Source: Priapulus caudatus (taxonomy: Eukaryota; Priapulida; Priapulimorpha; Priapulimorphida; Priapulidae). From it: DNA of 51,653 bases. Every line of letters starts with the position of its first letter. Position 1 is the stretch's first letter. The stretch covers positions 215,344-266,996 of the forward strand of contig NW_014577267.1 of assembly GCF_000485595.1 (NCBI RefSeq), written 5' to 3'. Both the position numbers and the translations under genes were made by a program. The notes beneath the pieces are model-generated. The model was not told where the DNA came from and did not search any database. It worked only from the letters and a program-made list of their open reading frames with translations. Shown here one piece after another: positions 10,759 through 24,800 of the stretch.

Positions 10759-12862
10759 GTAATTATAGGCATTCAAGTAAACATAACCTCAACTTATCTA
10801 AATCAGACATAAGCAAGTTCAACACACCTAGTGCTAATTTTTCGTTTCCTGGATTTTCGTTTTTTAGTCTGAAGTTGAACCATTGATAATTTGATTGTCA
10901 TTGTGGTTATATGATATATCCTCTCTCATTCAGTGAGAAATTTCAATGACAATGGTTATTCATCATACGTTAGAATTGAAGCAACCGACTGAGAAAGAAG
11001 GGCAGGAGAAAGTGAGAGAGAGAGAGAGAGAGGGGGTGGGAGAATGAGACAGAGTTATGCCTATTGCGTATGGGATGCTAGCTCTAGTACTAATACTATA
11101 GCTGATACTGATAGGGGCCATGCCCCCCAGGGTACTGCCGGAACGTACCCTGGGTACGGTCCGGTATACCGGAACGTACCCTGGTAACTATCTAGCTGAT
11201 ATGGCTAGGGTTAGTGTTAGGGTTAGAGTTAGAGTTAGAGTTAGGGTTATGGAGTAGGCATAGGCGACTCCCTAGGCTCGATAGTGGAGTAGGTGTGGTA
11301 CGGTCCGGCATATTAGATAGTAGTATTTAGTACCAGGGTACGTTCCGGCAGTACCCTGGGGGACATAGACCCTATCAGCAGTGCTATAGCCCGCTTTCAT
11401 TAACTGCCGCAGGGCTATAGAACATCTTCAACTGGATTTCGCAGCAACACGGGGTCCCAACAGGTTCCACTCAAAATGGCTCACAAAACGGAAAATGATC
11501 AGGCTTTTTAACACTTATTTATCTACATGGACATCTCACCTATCTTTTTGAACACTTTCCACAACTTTACACCTCGTATTTATGCATTTATTACTCAAAA
11601 TAAGCACTACTGGCATTTCCGTTTGAAATATTCTGGCGTATGCACGCGTGACGTCACCGGTAGGGGGTTGGGGCTGCCTGAACTGGAAGAATGAGCAGGG
11701 AGACAGCCCCCTCCCTCCATCAGGGAAAAAAACAGACATTTTGTAAAGAAAGATATATATATATATGCAAAACGTTTGCAGTCACTCTTCATTTGTAGTG
11801 CTGCGCTTGTCACAGTAACTTATGATATTAACTGGCACCTTAATTATAAGATTGATTTATCTGTACATATGATATACTCCTATATACATCAACAGAAGTT
11901 ATTTTCTGTTAAATTCAATAAAGGTGGTCATTTTAAGCTTTTAGTTTTACAGTTCGTGAAAAAATACAGGTGCCCTAATTTTAGACAGTCTTTGACCCGC
12001 TACTCGTAATATGAGTTTAGCTACCCACTCTCCCCACCAGGGATGTTATCCAGAGTGTCAGGTAATCACTAGTGGCAACACTGCCACTGGAGTTACCAGG
12101 GTTACTTCGTCATTTTGTTTCATTACATTGGGTAAGATGCTAAATATAGTGGTAACAGCAAAAGTAGTACTTAGTAGTTCCAGCAGGTGTTATACATTGG
12201 CACTTGTATATTATTTGTATGTATATATTATATCATGTATATATGGGGTATTTATAGTCAGTGATCAATATTATTTTCTATGTTCCAGCAGGTGCTATAT
12301 ACAATGGCACTTGTATATTATGTTGTATGTATATGGAGTATTTATAGTCCGTGATCAATATTATTGTCTATGTAGGTGAAACCGGAGGAAACAACATAGG
12401 GGAATTTGAAACTGCTGAGCCACAGGTTGGTATATTTCCATCTTCAGATGTTTTTATTACAGCTCTATACCCTGTGTAACACATCAGTCCAGTAGTTTTG
12501 TGCACCTTTCTCTATTCTCTACCTATTTAACATTCTCCCTCCCCTTTACTTGCACCACTACATCTGTTTTCTCCCTATCTTCTACCTCTTATCAGCTACT
12601 CGTTACCACTTCTGTTCTACCCTTATCTACCTTTTTTTACTCACCTTCTGTGCCTTTTTCCCATGCTCAACCTCCTCTCCTACCACTTCTACATTCTCCT
12701 TTAAAGCATTATAGTGACTTCTCTACCTGTTCTATACCCCCCCCCCTCTGCTGTCTCCCAATTATCTTTTTCCTCATCCCTTGTAGTTTTATGTTTGAGA
12801 TCGAAACCTAATCCAGGCTTAAATCAGTTCGGGCTTTAATCAAACGCTTGATGTGGCAACTA

Positions 12863-12895
<33 letters not shown>

Positions 12896-15800
12896 NNNNN
12901 NNNNNNNNNNNNNNNNNNNNNNNNNNNNNNNNNNNNNNNNNNNNNNNNNNNNNNNNNNNNNNNNNNNNNNNNNNNNNNNNNNNNNNNNNNNNNNNNNNNN
13001 NNNNNNNNNNNNNNNNNNNNNNNNNNNNNNNNNNNNNNNNNNNNNNNNNNNNNNNNNNNNNNNNNNNNNNNNNNNNNNNNNNNNNNNNNNNNNNNNNNNN
13101 NNNNNNNNNNNNNNNNNNNNNNNNNNNNNNNNNNNNNNNNNNNNNNNNNNNNNNNNNNNNNNNNNNNNNNNNNNNNNNNNNNNNNNNNNNNNNNNNNNNN
13201 NNNNNNNNNNNNNNNNNNNNNNNNNNNNNNNNNNNNNNNNNNNNNNNNNNNNNNNNNNNNNNNNNNNNNNNNNNNNNNNNNNNNNNNNNNNNNNNNNNNN
13301 NNNNNNNNNNNNNNNNNNNNNNNNNNNNNNNNNNNNNNNNNNNNNNNNNNNNNNNNNNNNNNNNNNNNNNNNNNNNNNNNNNNNNATATAAATGTATATA
13401 TAGTTATCTACCTGCTAGTGCTGCAGCCATGCATGTTATATCAATTATTGTTCTCTATAACTATTCCAGTATTACTAATAGTAAACATCAAATGAAATGA
13501 TATCATATATATATCGAAATCACAAATTACAATGGCCCAAGTTAATTAAATATTGCTAGATTAATAGGATGTAAATAATTGACTAGAAAGTAGAATCTGT
13601 GGCTTCAGGTGGCAGCTATTCACGATATTTAGTGAGTACTATGGTTGTGGGGAAGGAATTCATATAAAACTAAATGCACCAAGTGCCAAAGAATTCAGCA
13701 TGTTAATTTCATTTCCACATGGTATTCATGGTATCCCAAAGCATTGTATAATAAAATAGCAGTGTGATTCTCTGGATGTTTTATTTCTGATTCACAATGT
13801 GACAGATATACAAACGTACCTGTTAGTGTATATTATCACAAGGTTTCTACATCACACAAGGTAGATTTCTGCCAAGTATTTCAACTATAACATTGCTTTT
13901 TGCTTTGCTTTGTACAAACTTGCAAGCGTTAGGATGTAGGTAAAAATCGTAATTTAAGATTAAAAATGTAACATCTGTACATGTGCATAGGTAACTCTAA
14001 AATACAAGTAACATTATAAAATGAAAATTATACTTTATCATCCAGAGCACTTTGATCGCACACTAAATGCTATGCGTACTGGGCAGGTACTACCAGATGC
14101 AGTGATTCACATAGCTAACTTAACAGAAGCTAGATTTAGAGCTAAACATTAATAACCCCAAGTATGGTGTGAAAAATTATTATTAATGTCCCTACATACA
14201 CTAGGGAGGCACGTAGTGTATGTTCAGGGGTAGAAATTAACTTTTGAACACGGGAGGGAGTCCAGCAGACTCCCTACCCTCAAAAAGAGTGAGTCCGCAG
14301 AAAAATTACGGAGTTCGCAGTCTGAAGTTCAAAATTAAATCCTGATATTAACAATAATGCATGTTCTTATTTTTAAGATTCCTGCAGTTGCACGTCTGCC
14401 AAATTTTCTTTGGACATTAACTGAAAAAATACGGTAATTCCACGAGGCCGTGCTCTGGAACGAACTAGTTAGTATGGCAGAATTTTCAGGAATCACACGG
14501 ACTCCTGCATATGTCAAATCAGGGAGTCCGACAGTAAATCAGGGAGTATTTGACTCCGGACTCCCGTTAATTTCGCACCCTGTATGTTGATGTAAAACCT
14601 CATTTGTTGCAGCTAGAACTCGAGGGTGATGAATCTAATGAACCGTACATGCCAACGGATGAGGTGAATTTGGAAGAGGGTTAATTCTGTGTTGCTAACA
14701 ATTGGATAGATTTTGCTCAGTGGAAGATACTAACTTTACCGTAACAGGGAAGATGTTATACTTACCTATTCCGAAATTCTACGATACTAGTAGCCCGGCC
14801 CCTCCACTCCGAGGTCGAAGAGACCGCATGCGTGTTCCCAAAATCTCCGGTAAAGGGGTATTTTTCGCGAGACCAAATCCGGCCCACTAGTAGGTGTAGT
14901 ATCATGGCCAAACACAATTCTCCTGTCTGTCCCAAAAATAGTAAAATGTTGGTTAGAAGCTCAAGGCTCAGCCTTTTGTTCACAGCCTGTGGAGGTGAAT
15001 GAGGCCAGCGGAGGGTTATGCCGCCATAGCTACAGGTTGAGAAAGTACGCCAGGAGCCAGAAAAAATTAAAAAGTGGCGAGAAGAACAGAAGGATCGATT
15101 AGCAAGAAGGTTGGACATGGCATGGTTTCTAATTTCGTTCTCGTTTTATATTGATTGGTTTGAAGATAAGAAGTGTAGAACAGAATGAATAGATTGCAAA
15201 GAAAGGTCGAAGGATTTTTGCGCTGTCCCAGATGCTTCCGCAGGACTCTGCCAGTCAACGCTGTGATGCGTTTTTATCAGCATGTGAACAAGCACCCAAT
15301 TTGCCCGTATTTTCAAAGGTAAAAGTAGACCACCTGTGTCTCTCCTCTGCCCATATGATTATCCTGGCACAGAAGGAAGAGGTGCACTTAGGTGTAAGTA
15401 AGTCTTCTCGCTTCAGGTTGACCTTCACCCTACACAGCAACCAACATTAATTCGTTGCCATGAAATGCGGGCAGTCGTCATTAAATCAAAAGAACATACA
15501 TAATAAATAATATTGTAACTACATGATTATTCTACAATAGATGGGCGAGGATGAGAAAAAGAGAACAGATTGGAGAGATCAAGCGAAGAAAGGAGCTGGA
15601 TGAGTGTATCCCGTTCAAGCCTGAGCAACTAGAGAAAACAAAAACAGATAACCCGGTAAGAAAGAGAAACGTTTCAGCTCATCCACGTCTTGGATTCCGA
15701 TGTGTTGACCTTCATTGGTCTAAGTTTTGGCATATAAAGTTTGTGCCCTGCAGCTACGCAGGCCTGTAGGCTGTATTATTCAAGATAAACGTAATGGTTA

Positions 15801-18800
15801 AAATTTAGCATATAGGTTGAGAATCCGAGGAATCTAGCCTGGCGGTGTATGGGCATGTTTTTATGCATCCTACGGAAAAGAATTCTTCACCGAATCATGC
15901 CAATTCCAGCCTTTTGCTGACCAGTTATCAATTTAGTGACAGAATGTCGCATAGGTTCATATCTACAAATCCAAGTTTTTAGGCGTAACTAGTCAGTATA
16001 GTTATACGTAACGTAACTCACACGGTGATGTAAGTGGAAGGATGATTTCACACACATGCAGACTGCAATGAGCCCAGCGCATTACTGGAATTGGCTTACG
16101 CATGCTCAGCTCAGTTCTGAAGCATTGATTGGCGCACTGAAATGACAACAAATAAACCTAGAAACGGCATACGGCAGCTTACTTCTAAGCAGCTACTGAG
16201 CACAAAATGACCACTAGATTATTTCAAAACGTGGCCTCGAGCAACAGGCACGTGATGTACAGCTTGCATCCTGTGTTCACAGTGCATCAGAGAAGGTATT
16301 CATAGAGGAGCGTGACACGGACATTCCCGGAGAAGAGTGGAAGCGCATCGCGCCGTCTGTGCGACTTCAACCCGCAAACAGTCGGCACGCAGAAGGACGT
16401 GTCGCGTCTACGCTCGATCATTTCCCAGCTGAGCAGCAGCCGTCCAAAAACATCGCAGTAGGCAGCTGTCTCCGAAGACCTAGCAGGGCAGCAGCAGCAT
16501 CCTTCTGAAGACCTCGTATTTAGCACATCCTCTGAAGAAGCGCTCGTGTAGCAGCATGCTCCAAAGACATCGCACGTAGGCAGCCTCCTCTGAATACCTC
16601 GCTGTAGCAGCATGCTCCAAAGACATCGCCAGTAGCAGCATCCTCCGAAGGACACTGCAAGCAGCAGCAGCAAGCAGGCTCCGAGGACATCGCAGCAGCA
16701 GCAGCCAGCCTCCGAGGAGCATCGCATGCACACAAGCCTCTGAAGACCTTCGCTGTAGCAGATGCTCCAAAGACATTGGCATGTAGCAGAGCCGCCTCCG
16801 AGACATCGGCAGTAGGCAGCCCCTCGCGAGGACAATCGGCAGTAGCAGCCAGGCAGCAGCCTCTGAAGATTCGTATTAGCAGCAAGCCTCCAAAGACCTT
16901 CCAATAGGCACTGCCCAGACTTGCATCCGTTTGTGCCTCACATCACTTTTCTTCTAGAATAAATGTTGATGTCTGACAATGGCATAACAGAGCCTCGCGC
17001 GCTGCGGCATTCAAAGCAGGCCCGGTGTTTTCTTTTATGCCACTCTGAATCGGCTTTCCATTCGGAATAAATTATGCTTGAGTCGCGACTGGGTAATAGA
17101 GATCTGCACAGTAGCAGCCGGTTATGGTAGCACCCACTTGTATCTCATCGTCCTAACTGTACAGCACATAGGTGTGAGAATAGGGTGTATATATATCCAC
17201 TAGTGTCCTGCAAACTTATCTATGCAGGGTTTCGTATGGCTGAGAAGGGTACCTAGTCCACGCGGTACTGGCCTTGGATTGCTGCTGTGATGAACGTACA
17301 CTGGGTACGGTCTGGTATACCGCGGAACGTACCGCTGGTAGCTATCTATATATGACGGACGGCATACCTCGCCTACTCGGCACCTAACGAGTCTAAGGAG
17401 CGCTTACGCCTACTCGCCTAACCCTAACCAATCAAATAGTGACCAGGTAGTTCGGCAGTATCCTGGGGGACATAGGACCCTATGAGCGTTCGTATGTGTA
17501 CTGGAAAAAACCTGAAAAAAAGTCCATGGAATTTTGAATGACATGTTTATGGTCTGGAAAGTCCTGGTAAAATAGGCTATTGACTGGAAAATGGCTATTC
17601 TCGTTTTGTGTCCCAGAAAGTCTGCTTGAAATTGAGAAGAATTCTGAGCAGGAGCCTTAGAATGGCAAAATACGCTTGAATCTTTTTTGCAATTGAAATC
17701 TTTTCTCAGGCTTTAAAAATAATAATTTATTGCGCATTGCGGCCAACAATTAGTTTTAGGCTATGTATAGAGTAAAACATGGCTGCTTAAGTTATGTATA
17801 TTTGGCTCAGTTCATCGTGATTGTGATTAGAACGCTTTGAGTTGAAACATCCAATTAATACCAGTTGACCATATATACAAAAGTTACATGTAGTTAGCTG
17901 GGATCGGCATTAGAAGTTTGTTAGTTTGTGCAAGTTCATGGTCATGTCTCATTTGACAAGGCAGTAATCTGTAAAGGTTACTGCAACTGTTTATGTATCG
18001 ATGTATCTTCAGAACATTATATCAAGGCTCATATAATACGCATAAGGGGAAAAACACAGCCAAACTGAATGCCTATGTCATAGGAATTTTAGTCTAATCG
18101 TGTAAACTTACACACAATATCTATTAGTTTTTGAACTTTGCCATGCGTAATAAACGTTGATAATTGATGCAACTACGTGGTTTTTGTCATTGTTCAATCC
18201 GATAATGTATGGCGCTCTTCATCTGTACTTCATTCACACAGACCAATAAATATGAACGCACTAGGTAACTGAAATATTTAATTGTAAAATAGAAAGCCTG
18301 GGTTTCTAAGAGCCGGCTATTTGTTTGTCTGTAGTAGTTACTTGACATTGCTATGTTAACTCAACTTATAACTGGATGGCAGTATACGTTTTATATGCAT
18401 TCGTCCAGTATTCTTTGGCACACGGAGCCTAAGAATCTCACCGTTTTGGCATGGCTTTGTTGCGATGTGTCAAAATGTTTTTCCACTGTTCTCCGTCTTG
18501 TTTTGGCCTGTCAAAATAACTTGCCTTGTGAAGGAGGGCTCCCGTGCCACAAATCAGCAGTTAGCAGTTTACTATCGTGAATTGTGCGTTTATACTTGCC
18601 TATGCGTGCTCCGGGATTTTGTTTGTGCCTAGCTTTATGAGAATTCTTGGTCGATGTGCCATACTTTAAGTTAAGTGGTTCTGTATTGATTGGGATCCGT
18701 GTAAAACTTATTTTATAATGAAAACTTTAGTGTGGTTATTTCTTGGTTTGATTTGCTGCATGGTTCAGGTATATGTAAAATGGCAAATGCAAAATGTAAT

Positions 18801-21800
18801 TATTGCAAACCCCCATGTCAATAAACAGTTTCTTAAGTAATGTGAAAATGTTGGTAAAGCATGTCGCTCCTGTTATTGGGTGATTTAAGACGACTGTAGA
18901 AAAATTCAAAGAAACGACTTATAATGTATGTGAAATTTCAACCGTAGCTATTTAATGATCATGAATAATGATTAACTTACTAAACTAACATTAACTAAGA
19001 CATTGACTAAAGCCTTGCCTTTATGTGGTTAAGAAAAATAAGAATTGATATAGACATCCAGAGCAAGCACATTAGCGCAGCCGTCTTTGCTTCTGTCCAA
19101 CTGTATTGCGGGCATATAGATGGGCCGAATATACAAAGGAGTCGGCCAAAACACTTAATCCTATTATACATTCTACCATGCATGCTTCTATTATCAATGA
19201 GTTATATAATATGGCCCATATATTGTTTGGCATGTGTTATTATTAATTCCTGACGTAATATCACATCAGAAGACTGACAAGCCATACATGCAGGGCAATG
19301 TTACCACCAATTACTCCATGACATTGTTTCTCAAATTACCACTACTAACTACCAATTTGTTTGTTTAAATGTCACTTCTGGCCACACACCATTGTAGCTC
19401 TACTAGGTGTAAATGTGCAAGTGCTAGATCATATTAACATATGTAGACAGCCTGCATACAAAAATCAAATTGAAATATTATTGTCACTGCTCACTGCAAT
19501 GCACTTTTAGTCTACGGAAGCTTCCCCGGAGCTATATGACGTAACATACTAATGTACCTGTCTAACGTAGTATCATCCTTTACCTAACAACTGCTCGCAG
19601 TGCAAATAACTCTTACTAAAAATTGTTCGTAAAAATTGGATATCAGGCGATCGAGGTGGCACGATCATTAGGAGCAAGATTAACAGTTAAAGCAAGTCTG
19701 TTATTGTGAACTCCTAATATTATATTATAATGGTGGGTAGATACTACCTCGTTTCCCTGTTTCCCACAATCCTCGATTAAATATACTAGCATGTGTCAAC
19801 CGCAACATTCCCCGAGGGTGTAATATTGTACATTCATAGCACAACGAATCACTTTAAAAAAACTTGATTCCCGCTTACAAGAAAATCACATGAGGGACGT
19901 TTTACTACAACTGCATTAAAATATCATTACTTCGCATAAAACAACTTCTTGCTATACTCCTAGAAAATTACCACTTCCCACTCAAAGAATTCCTGAGTAT
20001 GGCCCTGCTCATTACTCGAGGAATTTTTCTTCATCAGAATAAAATAATGTTTTTAACAACAAACTTGACAGAAATAGAAATCACTACAGTTCGTTAGAAG
20101 AATATAAAAGTTATAGGTGGAATATTCCATCAAAACTGATTTGAATCTAAAAGCTAGCACCGCCTCAGCAAGTATAAAACACAGTAGAGCACAATACTTT
20201 GCTGCAGCTACCGCAGCAGCACTACAAACCCAAATGTACACTGTGGCATGTATTGTATCGTACGGGCAATCTAATTGATTAATGATTTGTGGGCGCAGTT
20301 ATCTAAACTAATCCATTTCAGGGGGTGATTGCTAACTACATAATAAGAAGCCAGTTCTTGCACACACAAGTGATATCAATGGAGGCATAATAAAGAAGAG
20401 AGCGTAACAAGGGTAAACACCTGCTGAGAACCATGCTGGCACTATTAGGTCGAATTAATAAACCTTCCGTTTATTTGACGATCCTTTGGCAGTATTATGG
20501 ATTAGCTGTCTTACCTTGTTCATATAAAAACGAAACCGCATGTCCCTACGATGTCCCTACGCTGAGATAATGAGCGGTGAAATCTGGTATTTTCGCCGAA
20601 ACCAGACTCGAGATCAGTGTGAACTGCGAACTGTCTCTCGAAGGCTGTTTCCAGTGTGTTGCTTCCGTCGGCCGCTGTGTACGCCCATAGTGCAGCTGAC
20701 TCACTCGGTAATACACAGAGTTTACTATACATCAGCGTTGAGGTGGGCGTAGTGGGCGTGAGGTGGGGGTGCAATCACTGATGGCAATCATAAACAGACG
20801 TCATTCGGACACGCGAGGTTTCCCGAAAGTTATAACGACTTTGGGAGAGGGACGGCAAGTTCACACTGAACTCGAGTCGGTATTCGGCGAAAATACAGAT
20901 TTCACCAGCTCATTATCTCAGCGTAGGCTGTAGGACATGCGTTTGGTTTTATATGAACAAGTAAAAGACAGCTAATCAATAATACTGCAAAGGATCGTCC
21001 AAACAATAGACGGGAAAAGTTTATTAATTCGAACTAATAATGCAGCATGGTTTGCAGCAAGTTTTACACTTGTACGCTCTCGTCTCTTATCTGCTCTTGG
21101 TGATATTTCATTAAAAAATTTCAAAGTAGTAGATTTGAATACCTATTATACACTCGTGCAGGGAACGGCAAAGCAAGAAAATAAAAAGCAGCGCACACCA
21201 CGACTACTGAGCACACCGCCCTCACTCAGGACCGGCGAAGCAAAGTACATGCGCTTCGGTGTCTTTCCGTGCTTCACCGAATATTTGCCCCGTGCCGGAG
21301 TTCTAGACCGAAACAGACTTGGCAGCGCTGCGACCAGGTGCGCGGCTGGACTTGCTCGGTGTCATTCTTAAGGCGTCCTGCAAGGGGCCCCAGCAGCTGT
21401 TGAGTCGGGTCACCGATCGCGCTTCGGGCCGTGTTCGGGCGTCTTGGCGCCAGCCGGCATTCGTCTCAGCCGGGCCTCGCGTCGGCATCCGTGCACAGAA
21501 CTGATCCCAGTAGTTTCCGCAGCTCACATGAGCGCCTGTCACGACAGCAAACTGCTTGCACGTCCTCGTCGCTCATCATGTTCAGGTTGACGTCGGGGCC
21601 GCTGACCGACGCAGCGTCGGCCGCGACACGCTTCGATAAATTATCGCGTCGACATCTTCGTCTCGCGGCAGCTCGCGACTTTCTGGCAGGTGCCAGGACG
21701 ACGTACGCCATCGTGTCCTGTTCCTTCGGGCAGCGAGTCGATCACGCTGTAGCAGGTGGTGAGCTCTCGCCTCGGCCGCCCTGCACGAAAGCACTGCCAC

Positions 21801-24800
21801 AGCTTGTGCGTGACGAGCGGATTCCTTGAGCGTGGGCGCAAGAAGATTGATCGTAGCGCAGACGAGGGATGTCGACGATGCGCGAGAGATTCGGCTATGC
21901 CCTCCCGCGCAGGAACGTGTCCTTCAGCTCTCACCTCCGGCTCGCGAAGCCGGGCAACCCGGTAGATGCGAGACCTCGTTGAGGCCTCGGCCGCTGACCT
22001 CTTTCACGCAGTGGGACGATGAGTGCGGATGTACGGAGGTAGGGCGGACAGCGACAAGTCGGCGACGAACCCAGACCGTCGTCACGGCGGTTGGGGTTCC
22101 GACATGATACGCAAGCGGCAGCGCGCCAGCCTGGCCTTGCAGTCGCTGGTGGCAAGCGTCGGGCCTTGCAGTCGCTTGCACTTACAGCCGCGCAGCCTTG
22201 CCGAACTTCGATGCGCTTGCCGGCACGGCGTGCACGTCTCCGGCTTGGTTTATGATCGCCTTCGGAACGAACGCGTGCTGCTTGTTGAGACCCGTTGCCG
22301 GCCGAGTTCAGCGGCTGCATCCCGGTGACGTCGGAACGCATGCATACCCCGTCGTCGCCGCGCGCTCGACCGCGACCCCCAAGAACGAAGGTCGTTCCGA
22401 TCCGCTCGTCCAACGTCCTCCGTTCGGCAGCTTCCGCGAGCGACCCGCTCGCTGAAAACTCCGGTTCATGCGATTCGCGCGGCCGCGCCGGCCTTGATCT
22501 CCGAGACGGCGCGGATCGGGCCGTCTCGGGCAGCGGTGACGGCGTCGTCGTGCGACGATGCGAGTTGTGGGTGGCACGCTCACCGGCGTCGCCGTCCGTG
22601 GCGCTCTTGCGCTTCTCGTGGCGTGTCGTTAGAGGACCCCCGTCCATCGTCGCGCGCTTGGCACGCGCGCTTTCTGGCGACTCGCCGGCGAGTTCCGCAG
22701 AGTGAACGCGGAGCGGCTCGCGGCGCAGGCAACGTCTCCCCGTCGGCGCTGCTCGAGCTGCGCATGGTCGCAGTCGACACCGACAGCAATGCTGCCTGTT
22801 TCGTCCGGATAGTACCGAAGTTGCCTTGGGCCGTCGTGCGCTCGGCCGTGAGTTGCCGCGTTGAGGAAGCTGAGACGCTCGCCGATCTGCGCTGTCAGCA
22901 TAGACCTGTATCTTGTTGTCGTTCATATCTGCCGATGAGGCCCATCTGGCGATCGAGCGTGTCCTTGTCGTACTCGACGCGCATCCGTTGTTCATTCACT
23001 CTCGATCTGTTGGCGCGCAGTGCGTTGTAGGTTTCAGTTCGAGCGACGAAGTTCGTCAGCATCCTGGCGCGCAGCATGGACTTGATTTTCTGCGAACCTC
23101 CCGTCTCGCTACGACAGCCACCGCGACCTCATAGCTCCTGATGTTTGACAAACTGGATGAATGTCGCCCTCGATGTCCTTGGTGAGGACAGCTGTGTTTC
23201 TGCACAAGGTCGTCATACCTGCAAGACACAAACAGAAACCGTTCCTTTGTTGTTACGAGCCACATCTTATACTCACACAAATGCAAACATTGGCCTGACA
23301 GAACACCATATGAGTGTGAAACTATCAGCAAATACCTTGTGTTAAGTCTCGCAACTGGTTGGGCAAGCTACATTGTTTACATGGGGGGATATAGTTTTCC
23401 AGACTAATCTTTGTTACCGTGTGGCCTATACCGCAAGCGGCGGCACAGTCTTGCGATTTCCTAAAATGCCCGGCAGTTCTAACCTAACGCCTAACTCTGA
23501 CCCTAATTCTAACCCTAAACGCCTAATCCTCCACCATTGTTTACTGAGATAACGCTAAAAATTCAAAACGGCGCAGGCATTTAGGAAATCGAAAGAGCGC
23601 GTGCCGGCAGCCGTCAGATATTAGATATCAATAATGTAACCCAAACCCAAGAGGATAGGGTTCAACGCGAGCCTATACTTTTTGCGGAGGAATGCCCGAG
23701 TGAATCACTCGGGCCGCCGGTTTTGCTGTGTATTTCAGAGACTAAACTTCAAAACTGGGTTATTCTAAACACCCGAACCTTTCTCCGCTGATCTTCGGGA
23801 AGCTTACTTTGTAACGGCAATACTCTGTATTAACGTAATAAACGCTGTTAGCAAAAATTCGAAGTGCGAGGACGCAGATTACTGAGCGCCATGTGGCTTA
23901 CGCTGTGACGTACGCATTTCCAATACGCATAGCGATCGGCAAACGCAGCGCCCTCACGATTGGTCGGTGAATCCGCTCTCAAACCGAAGTACGTCACAGG
24001 TCAACAGAAATGGCGGCTCAGTAAGATTCGCCGCTCGTCACTTCGAATTTTTGTAACAGGTTATATAGTTTAATACAGAGTATTGCGATACAAGTAAGTT
24101 CCGCGACATAGCGAGAAAAGGTTCGTGTTAGAATAACACCGCAGTTTGGAAGTTCTAGTCTCTGAAATAGACACCCAGCAAACGCGGCCGCCGAGTGATT
24201 CACTCGGGCATTCCTCCGCAAAAAGGTATAGCCGCGTTGTAACCCTATCCTCCTTGGGTTGGTTAGCATTATTGTAATCTAGTCAGATATATGCCGCGGC
24301 CGGCATGATAGCCACTCTGTAATTTGTAGGTGTCATAAATTTCATAAGAGCGGCTGGATAGGTTTGGCGGTATGTTTGATGAAATAGTGCATGTTAAATC
24401 AAAATTGCTATGGCCACACCAGACTAAGGTGGTCACCGTAGAGCCGTAGGCTTACTGTCATAATTTTGATATTATCGTATGTACAGTTCACTATTCTACC
24501 CCGTCCCAGGTTGTGACATGGCGATATAGTCGATGAATCGTCGCCATGGCATATCATCTGACCATAAAAATTACGAATTCCGACTGCCCCTGACTATCAA
24601 AGTCACACCCTTCTTTTAACAACATCCAACCATTCATGAACGACGCACAGTCGAAAACGCGACGACGTTGTTCTTTCCCACAAACATTACAAGCGGCGTC
24701 GCGGAAAACTTACGTACAGGCAAAAAAAAATTAGAATCAACACAAAACTTGCCACAAGAGATAACTTGCTCAGTTCATTGTTCCAAATTCAGTGACTAGC

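Noticed and set aside
14664-14684. Extending clathrin light chain exon 3 to VNLEEG or ending there
   Set aside because: The donor GTGAAT at 14664 keeps phase 0 with exon 4; the next GT would give phase 1 and break the frame, and the TAA would end the protein early.
21303-22995. A second RACGAP1-like gene or pseudogene
   Set aside because: Indel pattern, collinearity through non-coding DNA and the adjacent N gap point to an assembly artefact.
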